A stretch of 64,000 bases of DNA from Hungatella sp. UBA3048 (lineage in GTDB: Bacteria > Bacillota > Clostridia > Lachnospirales > Lachnospiraceae): positions 1-64,000 of the forward strand of contig DFCS01000051.1 in the NCBI GenBank assembly GCA_002367105.1, read 5' to 3'. Made by a program: the position numbers and the translations under genes. Within the stretch, counting starts at the first letter, position 1. Every line of letters begins with the position of its first letter. Under the pieces are notes generated by a model. That model ran no database searches, had not been told where the DNA came from, and saw only the letters and a list, made by a program, of their open reading frames with translations. Positions 28,790 through 37,461 of this stretch are shown in pieces.

Positions 28790-28825
28790 AAAAAGGGGGC
28801 TTGAAGTTTATATCTTCCAGCCCCT
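28790..28825 (-). terminator. Intrinsic terminator after the second P-type ATPase
   Basis: AGGGGCTGGAAG pairs with CTTCAAGCCCCC on the minus strand with one mismatch, followed by five T. It lies about 80 bases past the stop at 28905. Confidence 0.75.
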
Positions 28826-28904
28826 CTGTCTTGATTTGTGCAGAATTTTTTTTATGGAAAAATCGTGCAAAATATTTTTACCCTTCATTTCCGTCTTTAT
28901 ATTC

Positions 28905-31511
28905 TTAATGGAGACTCTCTCTTACGGTCTTAAATGCCTGGATTACAAGCGTAGGAATAATTGCAAATATGAAAATGGTAATAAACTGCCTTACATTTAA
29001 ATCTGCTACGTAAAAAAAGGTATGAAGCCTGGGTATGAACAGCACGGCCGCCAAAAGAATGGCTCCTGCCTCAAAGGCCATAATGCTCCATAAATTACTT
29101 TTAAATCCTATCTTTAAGATGGAATGGCCGCTTCTGCAGTTAAATCCGTGGAACAGCCTTGCCAGAGTCAGGGTGGAAAAAGCCATGGTGCTGGCAGCGG
29201 CTTCGCTTCCGGTCACCATGCCCGTGTGGTAGGAGGTCATGGTACAGCCCGCTATGAGAGCCCCCTGAAGCAGAACCTGAAGGACAAAACGCTTTGTTAA
29301 AATTCCTTCTTTGGGATTCCTGGGCTTTTGGGCCAATAAGTCCGCTTCCGCCTTTTCCATGCCGATTGCAATGGCTGGAAGAGAGTCGGTCAGAAGGTTG
29401 ATAAACAGTAAATGAACCGGTGCAAAAGGAGGCGGAAGAGCCAGAAAGGATGTATACAAGACGCATAGTATCCCAGCCATATTTCCTGACAAAAGAAATT
29501 TAATGGCATTCCGGATGTTCCGGTAAACATTACGGCCATTGGCAACTGCCTTAATAATAGTTGCAAAGTTATCATCTGTCAGGATCATGGCAGAGGCATC
29601 CTTTGACACCTCTGTCCCCATTTTTCCCATGGCAACCCCGATGTCGGCCTGTTTTAAGGCCGGAGCGTCATTGACCCCGTCTCCTGTCATAGCTACGATA
29701 TGGCCTTTTTTCTGCCAGGAGCGGACGATCCGTATTTTATGCTCCGGTGAAACCCTGGCATATACACTGATATGCTCCAGCTTTTGGCTCAATACTTCCT
29801 CCGGCATATCATCAAGCTCCGGTCCGCTGACTGCCATATCATCGTCTCCCAGAATGCCTATTTTCTCCGCAATGGCAGATGCAGTGATTTTATGGTCTCC
29901 CGTAATCATAACCGGGCGGATGCCTGCTCGTTTGGCATTTAACACCGCATTCCTTGTTTCCGGGCGGGGCGGATCCATCATCGCGGCCATTCCAAGAAAG
30001 GTATAGCCGGCCTCCGATTTTTCCGTCAGCCTTTCATCCTCATTCATTTCCCGGCAGGCAAAGGTCAGAACCCTGAGCCCCTGTTTGGAAAATTCCATGT
30101 TCTGCTCCATTAAGTTCTGCCGGTCTCCCTCCCTCATGTGGCGGATCCCTTCCCCTGTCCAAATATGGCTGATCCTGGGAAGCAGCACATCCACCGCTCC
30201 CTTTGTGAACAGGACCCTTTTTCCTTCGATCCTGTGCATGGTGCTCATAAGCTTTCTCTTGGAATCAAATGGGATCTCCCCTGCTCTGGGGTAATAGGAT
30301 TTCATAGCTTCCTCGTTTATTCCCGCCCTTTCGGCCATCTGCACCAGTGCGGCTTCCGTCGGGTCCCCTAACAGCTTTCCTTCTATGTAAGCGGAATCAT
30401 TATTTAAAACAGCATCATACAACAGAAATTTATGTACCGGAACCTCTTTGTTTAAGAGCTCCGGAGGATAAAGACGGCTGTTTACGTAGATTTGCTGAAC
30501 GGTCATGCGGTTTTGTGTCAGGGTTCCAGTCTTATCGGAGCAGATGACTGAAACACAGCCAAGGCTTTCCACTGCCTTTAAATCCTTTATGATGGCATTC
30601 TCTCCTGCCATTTTCTGTGTTCCCATTGCCTGAACGATGGTGACAATGGAACTTAACGCTTCCGGTATTGCCGCAACCGCCAGGGCTACGGCAAACATCA
30701 GGGAATCTAAAACCGGCATCCTCCGGTAGATGCTAAGGCCGAAAACCACGGCACAAATAAACAGGATCGCTGCCGCCAGCCTGCTTCCGAACTGGTCTAA
30801 ACTCACCTGAAGAGGTGTCTTTTTTTCCCCGGTATCATTCATGAGGGAAGCAATCCTGCCGATTTCCGTATCCATTCCGGTACCTGTGATCAGTACCTTG
30901 GCCCTGCCTGCTGCCACCAGGGAACCGGAAAACACCATATTTGTCTGCTCGGCCAAAGGTACCTTTTTTTCCCGGATCCTTCCCGTCCGTTTCTCCACAT
31001 TAATGGATTCTCCGGTCAGGGAGCTTTCATTGACCAAAAGGGAGTAATTTTCCAGGATCCGGCCGTCTGCCGCTACCATATCCCCTGCTTCAAGGAGCAG
31101 GATGTCCCCAGGAACAATCTCCCCTGAAAAGATTTCCTGCTTTTTCCCCTCTCTTATCACCTTTGCTACCGGTGACGACAGGGCCATAAGACTGTCTAAG
31201 GACTTCTCTGCCTTCTGGTGCTCCACGGTCCCCAACACCGCATTCAGCAGAAGCACTGCAAAAATCACTCCTGTGCTTTCCACGTCACCGGATATCATAG
31301 AAATCACTGCTGCTATAATCAGGATGATGACCAACAGGTCTTTAAACTGGTCCAAAAACACCTGGAAAGCGCTTTTGCGTTCCGCTTTCTTTAGTGCATT
31401 TGGACCATATAACTGCCTGCGCTTCAGGACCTCTCTGGAATCCAGTCCGTTCCTGCCTGCGCCGAGCTTTATAAGGGCCTCATCCTCTGATAAACGAAAC
31501 CATTCTTCCAT
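28905..31511 (-). CDS. Type II P-type cation ATPase, possible Ca2+/Mn2+ pump
   Basis: An 868-residue P-type ATPase with phospho-acceptor Asp326 in SDKTGTLTQNRM, TGES, and MTGDGVNDAP. It is similar in plan to the neighbour downstream, but the ion-site residues differ: segment 4 reads IPEAL instead of IPEGL, and segment 5 reads GNMAG where the neighbour has CNIGE, so the Glu that helps form site I of SERCA is absent. Segment 6 keeps NLLTD. Loss of site I is a feature of SPCA-type pumps that carry Ca2+ or Mn2+. AAGGAG lies seven bases before the ATG. Ion specificity is an inference. Confidence 0.88.
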   Translation of the reverse strand: MEEWFRLSEDEALIKLGAGRNGLDSREVLKRRQLYGPNALKKAERKSAFQVFLDQFKDLLVIILIIAAVISMISGDVESTGVIFAVLLLNAVLGTVEHQKAEKSLDSLMALSSPVAKVIREGKKQEIFSGEIVPGDILLLEAGDMVAADGRILENYSLLVNESSLTGESINVEKRTGRIREKKVPLAEQTNMVFSGSLVAAGRAKVLITGTGMDTEIGRIASLMNDTGEKKTPLQVSLDQFGSRLAAAILFICAVVFGLSIYRRMPVLDSLMFAVALAVAAIPEALSSIVTIVQAMGTQKMAGENAIIKDLKAVESLGCVSVICSDKTGTLTQNRMTVQQIYVNSRLYPPELLNKEVPVHKFLLYDAVLNNDSAYIEGKLLGDPTEAALVQMAERAGINEEAMKSYYPRAGEIPFDSKRKLMSTMHRIEGKRVLFTKGAVDVLLPRISHIWTGEGIRHMREGDRQNLMEQNMEFSKQGLRVLTFACREMNEDERLTEKSEAGYTFLGMAAMMDPPRPETRNAVLNAKRAGIRPVMITGDHKITASAIAEKIGILGDDDMAVSGPELDDMPEEVLSQKLEHISVYARVSPEHKIRIVRSWQKKGHIVAMTGDGVNDAPALKQADIGVAMGKMGTEVSKDASAMILTDDNFATIIKAVANGRNVYRNIRNAIKFLLSGNMAGILCVLYTSFLALPPPFAPVHLLFINLLTDSLPAIAIGMEKAEADLLAQKPRNPKEGILTKRFVLQVLLQGALIAGCTMTSYHTGMVTGSEAAASTMAFSTLTLARLFHGFNCRSGHSILKIGFKSNLWSIMAFEAGAILLAAVLFIPRLHTFFYVADLNVRQFITIFIFAIIPTLVIQAFKTVRESLH

Positions 31512-31536
31512 TCTGACGCTCCTTCCTGTTTCTCAT

Positions 31537-31727
31537 ATTATCGGACTGCTTCCGATAATCAGATGGACGGGCTGAAAGGCAGCCCTTTTATCAGAAATCT
31601 GTAAAACGATTTCTGATAACCTATATTATGAAAACAAAAAGATGTTTTCATAATCGGATGGACGGCAGCATAGTACGCTGCCTTTTATCAGAAATCCGTA
31701 AAGCGATTTCTGATAACCTATACTATG
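31537..31727. repeat. Tandem array of palindromic units upstream of the second ATPase
   Basis: Two direct repeats of about 76 bases (31555-31630 and 31651-31727) share ATAATC-GATGGACGG, then a GC-rich hairpin (GGGCTG/CAGCCC or GGCAGC/GCTGCC), then the hairpin TTATCAGAAATC / GATTTCTGATAA, then ACCTATA-TATG. Further hairpins ATTATCGGA/TCCGATAAT (31537-31559) and ATTATGAAAAC/GTTTTCATAAT (31625-31654) flank and join them. The array lies in what would be the 5' leader of the ATPase gene. It looks like a dispersed intergenic palindromic element or a structured leader. Confidence 0.75.
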
Positions 31728-31894
31728 GTATGAGACAGGTAGTGAATTTCATGAATGTTTTTAGCTTGCTATAGACATTGGACCGTACAGCAAGGTATCA
31801 TAGACAACGTGATATGAGTTTTATTCCGGTGGATATCCATTTAAAAATGAACAAGAGTTCAACAGTTGTTGGTCTTTTATTTTTTACCATTTTA

Positions 31895-31908
31895 TTAGTT
31901 CTAACTAA
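31895..31908. promoter_or_regulatory. TTAGTT-N2-AACTAA box, second copy
   Basis: The palindrome TTAGTT-CT-AACTAA matches the core of the box at 35861-35874 in the iron operon promoter. It is in the 31728-31955 gap, about 385 bases upstream of the second P-type ATPase. No convincing gene is seen in this gap. Confidence 0.45.
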
Positions 31909-31955
31909 CTATATTTCATTAAAAAGGGTGAACTGGACACGCTTGAAGCACAAAC

Positions 31956-32705
31956 TCAATAAATTGCTATTGGCCCATAGGGCCCATCGATAATTTCTAT
32001 TTTTGTTTCATAAATATCGGTCAAAACTTTTGAATCCATAATCTGGTCTACCGTTCCAAAAGCGGCAATTCGACCGTTTTTCATTGCACAGATTCGGTCT
32101 GAATATTTAGCCGCAAAATTAATATCATGCATAACAGCCACAATTGTTCTTCCAAATTCATTGGCCGCATGCTTCAAATGCTCCATCATCTGAACAGAAC
32201 GGGCAACGTCAAGATTATTCAAAGGTTCGTCAAGAAGTACATATTCCGTCTCCTGGCACAAAACCATAGCCACATATGCCCTTTGCCTTTGGCCGCCGGA
32301 AAGCTCATCCAAATATCTGTTTTCCAAATCAGTCAACTCTAAAAAATCAATATATTTAGAAATAATGGCCTCATCCTCTTTCGTTAATCTTCCTTTCGAA
32401 TAAGGGAAACGGCCGAATCCAGCCAGCTGCCTGACAGTAAGCCTCGTTACAAAATGATTTTCCTGCCGCAAAATAGTCAAAACTTTTGCTAAGTCTTCTG
32501 ATTTTGACTCAGTAACATCCATATCTGCCACTTTAATATGGCCTTCTTCCATATCCAAAAGTCTTCCAATCATCAAAAGTGTGGTGGATTTTCCAGCACC
32601 ATTGGGTCCGATTAAAGAAGTAAGACCTGCTTTTGGTATTTTTATATCCAAAGGTCCTATTTCTACCTCATCATATGACTTTCTGGCATTATTTATTATT
32701 ATCAT
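31956..32705 (-). CDS. Iron-siderophore ABC transporter ATPase
   Basis: A 249-residue FecE/CeuD/YclP-type ATPase that powers ferric-siderophore import. Walker A is GPNGAGKSTTLL, the signature is LSGGQRQRAYVAM, Walker B is VLLDEPLNNLD, and the switch His is in VMHDINFA. It overlaps the second permease by ATGA and is last in a four-gene operon. The operon is more A/T-rich than its neighbours, hinting at acquisition by transfer. The YclNOPQ/CeuBCDE-like gene order suggests a catecholate or petrobactin-type ligand, but the ligand is not established. Confidence 0.92.
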   Translation of the reverse strand: MIIINNARKSYDEVEIGPLDIKIPKAGLTSLIGPNGAGKSTTLLMIGRLLDMEEGHIKVADMDVTESKSEDLAKVLTILRQENHFVTRLTVRQLAGFGRFPYSKGRLTKEDEAIISKYIDFLELTDLENRYLDELSGGQRQRAYVAMVLCQETEYVLLDEPLNNLDVARSVQMMEHLKHAANEFGRTIVAVMHDINFAAKYSDRICAMKNGRIAAFGTVDQIMDSKVLTDIYETKIEIIDGPYGPIAIY

Positions 32706-33742
32706 AAGGTACCTTTCCTTAAAATTACGATTAAAAATACGATTCCGCCAAACATCTCGATAATAACTGAAACTACACCTTGCGCCTTGAATATATGATA
32801 CATAAAAAAGTATGCACCTGTTATTATCAAAAATCCAATCGCGAGAGCCATTGGAAAAATATATCTGTGATCATATGTCGGCGCCGCTTGATAACTCAAA
32901 GTTGCAACTAAAAATCCATAAAAAGTAAGTGGTCCAACCAAAGCCGTAGAAATTGACATCAAAACAGAAACTAAAATCAGAGCATAAATAACGTGAACCT
33001 GATGCTTGACACCCAAAGATGTAGAGCAATCCTTTCCAAGTGACACAACATTTAATTTCTTAGAATAAGCAAGAAGAAGTAATGCTGCAATTATTACGAC
33101 CGGAATTGCAAGAGGAAAATATTCCGAATCTGCATTGTTGACAGAGCCAAACAGTCTTGCCTGTAAAATATCAAACTCTGACGGCGCAAGAAGTCTTCTC
33201 ATAAAAGATGATAATGACTTCAGCCCGGTTCCCATAATAACGCCAACTAAAAGCATAAGCTGTAAATTCCCATACTTTCCGGTAAGCAGCCAGCCATAAA
33301 GGATCAGGCACATCAAAACCATAACAACAACTTGAAATACAAAGGATATAGTCCCGCTAAAATTTATAAAGGCACTGGCACCAAAGAAAAATATGGTACT
33401 GGTATGAATGGTTGAGTAAAGTGCTTCAAAGCCTAAAAGGGAAGGAGTTATAATCCTGTTACTCGTAATCGATTGGAACGTGACTGTCGATAAACTCTGA
33501 CAAACTGCAGCAATAATCATTGCCGTAAGAGCGAACATCCTTCTTCTGACAACAGGAAGAAAAGAAGGAGAATCAATTGGAACCGGATTATTATAAACCA
33601 AAAGTCCATAGGAAGCAAAAACTCCCAAAAAAATCAATGTTATCAACAAAATCCAATATTTTTTTTCTTCTTTCTTAGAACGAAAAGCTCTCGCTGACCT
33701 GTGTTCTTTATGAAGGCCGGTATTGTATTCTATTCCGTTCAT
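32702..33742 (-). CDS. Iron-siderophore ABC transporter permease 2 (FecCD family)
   Basis: A 346-residue FecCD-type permease with about nine or ten membrane segments and the coupling region near GKDCSTSLGVKHQ that contacts the ATPase. AGGAGG lies five bases before the ATG, and it overlaps the first permease by ATGA. It forms a heterodimer with the permease at 33739-34752 in the cell membrane. The N-terminal 30 residues are polar and Lys/Arg rich (RSKKEEKKYW), consistent with a cytoplasmic start. Confidence 0.92.
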   Translation of the reverse strand: MNGIEYNTGLHKEHRSARAFRSKKEEKKYWILLITLIFLGVFASYGLLVYNNPVPIDSPSFLPVVRRRMFALTAMIIAAVCQSLSTVTFQSITSNRIITPSLLGFEALYSTIHTSTIFFFGASAFINFSGTISFVFQVVVMVLMCLILYGWLLTGKYGNLQLMLLVGVIMGTGLKSLSSFMRRLLAPSEFDILQARLFGSVNNADSEYFPLAIPVVIIAALLLLAYSKKLNVVSLGKDCSTSLGVKHQVHVIYALILVSVLMSISTALVGPLTFYGFLVATLSYQAAPTYDHRYIFPMALAIGFLIITGAYFFMYHIFKAQGVVSVIIEMFGGIVFLIVILRKGTL

Positions 33743-34752
33743 CTTAGCCTCCTTTGCCTCAATAAGATAACAATAAATACAATTGACCCCACTGTTCCAA
33801 GGATCAAAGAGACAGGTACTTCAAAAGGCATTATAATTGTTCGGGAAATTATGTCACAAAGAGTTATTACACCCATTCCCAACACACAAACCCAAGGCAA
33901 ATTACTCCTAAGATTATCTCCTCTGTACATGGAAACAATATTGGGTACAATTAAACCTAAGAAAGGTAAATTTCCAATAACAGCTGTTACAATACCAACT
34001 GAAAAAGAAATAAGGCCGGTCCCCAAAATAATTATTTTATTGTAATTTACTCCAAGACTTGTAGCAACATCTTCTCCCAGACCAGCTAACGTCAGCTTAT
34101 CAGCACAAATAAAAATAAGGCCAGTAACTATAATAATCAGCCATAAATATTCGTATCTTCCGACTTGAACTGCTGCAAACGAACCTACAAACCAGCTTTC
34201 AATATTTTGCGTCATTTGGAAGGTAAGTCCTACAAATGTAGAAAATGCAGAAATAACTGCTCCAAGCATCATCCCAATGATCGGTACAATCAAAGACGAA
34301 CGAAGTTTCACTCTTCTTAAAAACAAAAAGAAAATCATAGTTCCTATAAAAGAAAACATGATTGCCCCGGTCATTCTCAAAACTAAAGTTGGTGCCGGAA
34401 AAAATAAATAGACAATTAGAAGTCCCAAACCCGACCATTCAATTGTCCCTGTAGTAGTAGGTTCAACCAAACGATTTTGTGTAATAAGCTGCATGACCAG
34501 TCCTGACATTGACATAGCAGCTCCGGTAAGCATGAGTGCAGCTGTTCTGGGTACCCGTGTTATGAAAAACATATCCCTTCCATCCACTTGACCCTGTATA
34601 TCATAAACTCCGGTAAACAGTGATATAATACCTAAAATAATAACAACGATAATCGCTAATATAAAAGGTTTTGTCCATATCTTATTGTAATAATAACGTT
34701 GGGGCTGAGAATTCCCAGCCCCAATCATTTTTTTCGCTGTATTTTTCAACAC
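33739..34752 (-). CDS. Iron-siderophore ABC transporter permease 1 (FecCD family)
   Basis: A 337-residue FecCD-type permease. Typical features are RVPRTAALMLTGAAMSMSG near residue 50 and LGEDVATSLGVNYNK in the loop that meets the ATPase. The start is GTG at 34752 with AGGAG nine bases upstream; the following TTG is an alternative. It is followed by the second permease with a four-base overlap and preceded by the binding-protein gene with a 19-base gap. Confidence 0.92.
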   Translation of the reverse strand: MLKNTAKKMIGAGNSQPQRYYYNKIWTKPFILAIIVVIILGIISLFTGVYDIQGQVDGRDMFFITRVPRTAALMLTGAAMSMSGLVMQLITQNRLVEPTTTGTIEWSGLGLLIVYLFFPAPTLVLRMTGAIMFSFIGTMIFFLFLRRVKLRSSLIVPIIGMMLGAVISAFSTFVGLTFQMTQNIESWFVGSFAAVQVGRYEYLWLIIIVTGLIFICADKLTLAGLGEDVATSLGVNYNKIIILGTGLISFSVGIVTAVIGNLPFLGLIVPNIVSMYRGDNLRSNLPWVCVLGMGVITLCDIISRTIIMPFEVPVSLILGTVGSIVFIVILLRQRRLR

Positions 34753-34771
34753 TATGCTATACTCCTATGTA

Positions 34772-35830
34772 CTATTCAGCCAATGCCTTTTGAAGGTCTC
34801 CAAATAACTCCAGATAGGTTTGTATGGATTCATTTGTGTAAGTATCAGCTGGGGCATAAACGATATGTCCTTCAGAAACAGCAGTTACGTTTTGAAGAGC
34901 AGGTGATTGATCGATAACATCCTGAGCCGGAACCGCATCAGTTGTAGAAGATACCGCAGCATCACGGTCTAAGACGAAAATCCAATCCGGATTACTTTGT
35001 GCAATTGCTTCAACAGATATATCATCCCCTTGATGATCGGAAGTCGTATTGTCAATATCTAATGCAGGAACCCAGCCGAACACTTCATACATCGGCCCCC
35101 AAACACGTCCGGAATGAGGAGCTGAAAAGCCGATATTTCCGCCGGAAACCACAACACTCATAATGGTATCCGTTCCGTTATATGCAGACTTGACCGCTTC
35201 GATCGCCTGATCAAAGTCATCTGTCAATTGTTCAGCTTCTTTATTTTTATCAAAAATTTTTCCAAGTGCAACGGTGGAATCCTTAAGTCCGTTTACTAAG
35301 TTTTCTCCAGGTGTATCCGCTTCCTCAGAAACATCAAAATTTAAATCAATAACAACCGCATTTGGCACTAATTTTTTAATTTCTTCATAATAGGACGCAA
35401 ATCTTTGACCGACTATTACGAGGTCAGGGTCTGCAGCTGCTATAATCTCAAGATTTGGTTCGCGGTGATTTCCGATATCCAGAACAGACTCATCGGCTAC
35501 ATATTGGGATCCCGCCGGCATTACACCCTTTGGGGCAGCGACTAATTCAATTCCCCAGTCTGATAATGTTTCATAAGTTCTATTATCCAAAGAAATTACC
35601 TTTTGAGGATTTACAGGAACTGTAACCATGCCATGAATATCTTTGATTTCAACCGTTAAAGCTTCGTCACTCTTGGCAGCTTCAGTGGTTTCAGCGGCCT
35701 TGGCAGCTTTAGTGGTTTCAGCGGTCTCAACGGTATCTTTAGTTGTTGTGCTTGGACTTGAGCAGGCTGTCATCATTAAAACGGCCGCTGCCATAATGGC
35801 AGTTGTTTTTAATACATTATTTTTTTTCAT
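34772..35830 (-). CDS. Iron-siderophore substrate-binding lipoprotein
   Basis: A 352-residue lipoprotein with a signal peptide and lipobox MMTACS ending at about residue 23. A low-complexity spacer rich in Thr, Ala, Glu and Lys (about residues 25-55) links the anchor to a class III binding fold, with VNPQKVISLDNRTYETL and GQRFASYYEEIKKLVPNAV typical of YclQ/CeuE-like proteins. It is first in the operon, with GAGGAG before the ATG and a consensus promoter and palindromic box upstream. It should bind a ferric siderophore outside the cell. Confidence 0.93.
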   Translation of the reverse strand: MKKNNVLKTTAIMAAAVLMMTACSSPSTTTKDTVETAETTKAAKAAETTEAAKSDEALTVEIKDIHGMVTVPVNPQKVISLDNRTYETLSDWGIELVAAPKGVMPAGSQYVADESVLDIGNHREPNLEIIAAADPDLVIVGQRFASYYEEIKKLVPNAVVIDLNFDVSEEADTPGENLVNGLKDSTVALGKIFDKNKEAEQLTDDFDQAIEAVKSAYNGTDTIMSVVVSGGNIGFSAPHSGRVWGPMYEVFGWVPALDIDNTTSDHQGDDISVEAIAQSNPDWIFVLDRDAAVSSTTDAVPAQDVIDQSPALQNVTAVSEGHIVYAPADTYTNESIQTYLELFGDLQKALAE

Positions 35831-35858
35831 TTCATCTCCTCATTGAATAAATATATTT

Positions 35859-35876
35859 AGTTAGTTAAAACTAACT
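35859..35876. promoter_or_regulatory. Palindromic operator at the iron operon start site
   Basis: Arms AGTTAGTT and AACTAACT flank AA, giving an 18-base palindrome with core TTAGTT-N2-AACTAA. It begins seven bases after the -10 box of the promoter at 35884-35912, over the likely transcription start, a position suited to repression by an iron regulator such as Fur or a DtxR-type protein. The regulator identity is not shown. Confidence 0.75.
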
Positions 35877-35883
35877 TTTTTTC

Positions 35884-35912
35884 ATTATATTATTATAAAT
35901 GATTATTGTCAA
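35884..35912 (-). promoter_or_regulatory. Consensus sigma-A promoter of the iron-siderophore operon
   Basis: On the minus strand TTGACA and TATAAT, both perfect, are spaced by exactly 17 bases. Such a strong promoter is expected to depend on the adjacent operator for control. Confidence 0.85.
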
Positions 35913-35930
35913 CCGCTTTACTGATTTTTT

Positions 35931-35956
35931 ACGGCAAACACATGAATGTGTTCCGT
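35931..35956. promoter_or_regulatory. Palindrome in the iron operon / luxS divergent region
   Basis: AACACAT-GA-ATGTGTT is enclosed by ACGG and CCGT, with a two-base bulge. It is not followed by a U-tract on either strand, so it is more likely a protein-binding site than a terminator. It lies 16 bases upstream of the luxS -35 box. Confidence 0.4.
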
Positions 35957-35971
35957 CAGACATGTTTCCTA

Positions 35972-36000
35972 TTGCATGGGACCGTTTTATTTATTATAAT
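35972..36000 (+). promoter_or_regulatory. Sigma-A promoter for luxS
   Basis: TTGCAT and TATAAT with a 17-base spacer give a start near 36007, about 57 bases before the preferred luxS ATG. Confidence 0.65.
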
Positions 36001-36063
36001 CTTACCATGGGATAAGCAACCCGTAAATCGTAAGCAACCATGTTAAGAAAGGGCATGATAACC

Positions 36064-36546
36064 ATGGAAAAAATAACCAGCTTTACCATCGACCATTTAA
36101 AACTTCTTCCAGGCATCTATGTCTCCCGCAGGGATCAGGCCGGGGACTCTGTCATTACTACCTTTGATATCCGCATGACCCGCCCTAATTTTGAGCCTGT
36201 TATGAATACAGCGGAAATCCACACCATTGAACATCTGGGAGCCACTTTCCTTCGCAACCATGAATTCTTTGCTTCCCGGATCCTGTACTTTGGCCCTATG
36301 GGCTGCCGCACCGGTTTTTACCTTCTGCTGTCCGGCGATTACAAGTCCAGGGACATTGTGCCATTGATCACGGAAATGTATGAGTTCATCCGGGATTTTG
36401 AAGGCGAGGTGCCGGGAGCGGCCGCAAGAGACTGCGGCAATTACCTGGACATGAATCTTGGAATGGCAAAATACCTGGCTGGAAAATTCCTTGATTCTGT
36501 GCTGTACGGAATTGATGACGACCAGCTTATTTATCCTGAAGATTAA
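36064..36546 (+). CDS. luxS: S-ribosylhomocysteine lyase
   Basis: A 160-residue LuxS enzyme that converts S-ribosylhomocysteine to homocysteine and the autoinducer-2 precursor DPD, in the activated methyl cycle. The metal ligands His53, His57 (HTIEHLGAT) and Cys124 (ARDCGNYLDMN) and the catalytic Cys81 (GCRTG) are all present. Start 36064 (MEKITSF) matches the family N-terminus, with AAAGGG about 12 bases upstream; in-frame ATGs at 36040 and 36055 are alternatives. It is a single-gene unit with its own promoter and terminator. Confidence 0.95.
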   Translation: MEKITSFTIDHLKLLPGIYVSRRDQAGDSVITTFDIRMTRPNFEPVMNTAEIHTIEHLGATFLRNHEFFASRILYFGPMGCRTGFYLLLSGDYKSRDIVPLITEMYEFIRDFEGEVPGAAARDCGNYLDMNLGMAKYLAGKFLDSVLYGIDDDQLIYPED

Positions 36547-36588
36547 GAGCCGTTTTTATCTGCTAGCTGCACTTCTTTATGACAAAGA

Positions 36589-36625
36589 CACCCTGTCTGA
36601 TAAAATTTCATTGTCAGACAGGGTG
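36589..36625. terminator. Bidirectional terminator between luxS and the DedA gene
   Basis: CACCCTGTCTGA pairs perfectly with TCAGACAGGGTG, flanked by AAAG and CTTT. It separates two convergent genes. Confidence 0.85.
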
Positions 36626-36638
36626 CCTTTATCCATGA

Positions 36639-37304
36639 TCATATTCGTTCTTCTCTTCGGTCTTCTTTTTGCTTTAATTTCTCTTTCAGTAATCCCAGAA
36701 CCGCTGGTATCACTGATATCAATATGATGCCAAATATAACAAATGTAAAATTATGCTTTACCGCAGGCAGATTTCCAAAGTAATAGCCGCCCAAAGTAAA
36801 CAGTGTGACCCAGGCCAGTCCGCCGACTATATTAAATGAAATGAATCTCATATACTTCATTTCACCTATTCCGGCAACAAATGGAGCAAAGGTACGGATA
36901 ATGGGTATGAACCTTGCAATGATAATAGTTGCGGCACCGTACTTCTCATAGAATTTATGGGTTTTTATCAAATGCTCTTTTTTTATGAATCTTAAATTCT
37001 CTTTTTCATAAATCCTGCGTCCAATGGTTCTTCCAAGCGTATAATTTACAGTATCTCCAAGTACCGCTGCTAAACCATTGATCAGAAGCAGCAGCTTGAT
37101 ATCAAGGAAACCCAGGGCAGCAAAAGCACCTGATGCAAATAAAAGGGAATCGCCTGGAAGAAACGGAGTCACAACCAGACCTGTTTCACAAAAAATAATT
37201 AAAAATAATATCAAATAGGTTCCAGCTCCAAAATGCTGGATTATCAGGTTCATATAGCTGTCTAAATGAAGAATTACATCAATACCGTATTTTATAATAT
37301 TCAT
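36639..37304 (-). CDS. DedA family membrane protein
   Basis: A 221-residue DedA/SNARE-associated-type protein with four to five hydrophobic stretches. Motifs include CETGLVVTPFLPGDSLLFASG near residue 40, the re-entrant loop and basic IIARFIPIIRTFAPFVAGIG around 130. Bacterial DedA proteins recycle undecaprenyl phosphate or other lipid carriers across the membrane and affect membrane potential. No specific assignment within the family is possible. It is transcribed alone and faces luxS. Confidence 0.88.
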   Translation of the reverse strand: MNIIKYGIDVILHLDSYMNLIIQHFGAGTYLILFLIIFCETGLVVTPFLPGDSLLFASGAFAALGFLDIKLLLLINGLAAVLGDTVNYTLGRTIGRRIYEKENLRFIKKEHLIKTHKFYEKYGAATIIIARFIPIIRTFAPFVAGIGEMKYMRFISFNIVGGLAWVTLFTLGGYYFGNLPAVKHNFTFVIFGIILISVIPAVLGLLKEKLKQKEDRREERI

Positions 37305-37461
37305 TGTTTTTTCCGCCTAAAGTTTCTTATTATTTTTTGTTTGACTTGCCTATCAACGTATTTGACTTTCCAGCAGTCAATCGGAAATTTACAAACCGCT
37401 TCCCTGCTTGATATGGGTCAATTCTTTATTCGTTAATATTCTCCTCTTTTTAAACAAAAGA

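Noticed and set aside
31537..31727. CRISPR array
   Set aside because: Only two units of about 76 bases with internal hairpins and no unique spacers; no cas genes nearby.
31537..31740. Manganese (yybP-ykoY) riboswitch in the ATPase leader
   Set aside because: The conserved aptamer loops of that class are absent; only simple hairpins are present.
31778..31993. A 71-codon plus-strand frame between the iron ABC ATPase and the palindrome array
   Set aside because: No ribosome binding site, no recognisable motif, and its end overlaps the ATPase gene stop on the other strand; it is probably chance.
35957..36063. SAM or SAH riboswitch before luxS
   Set aside because: The leader is short and lacks the conserved core sequences of these classes.
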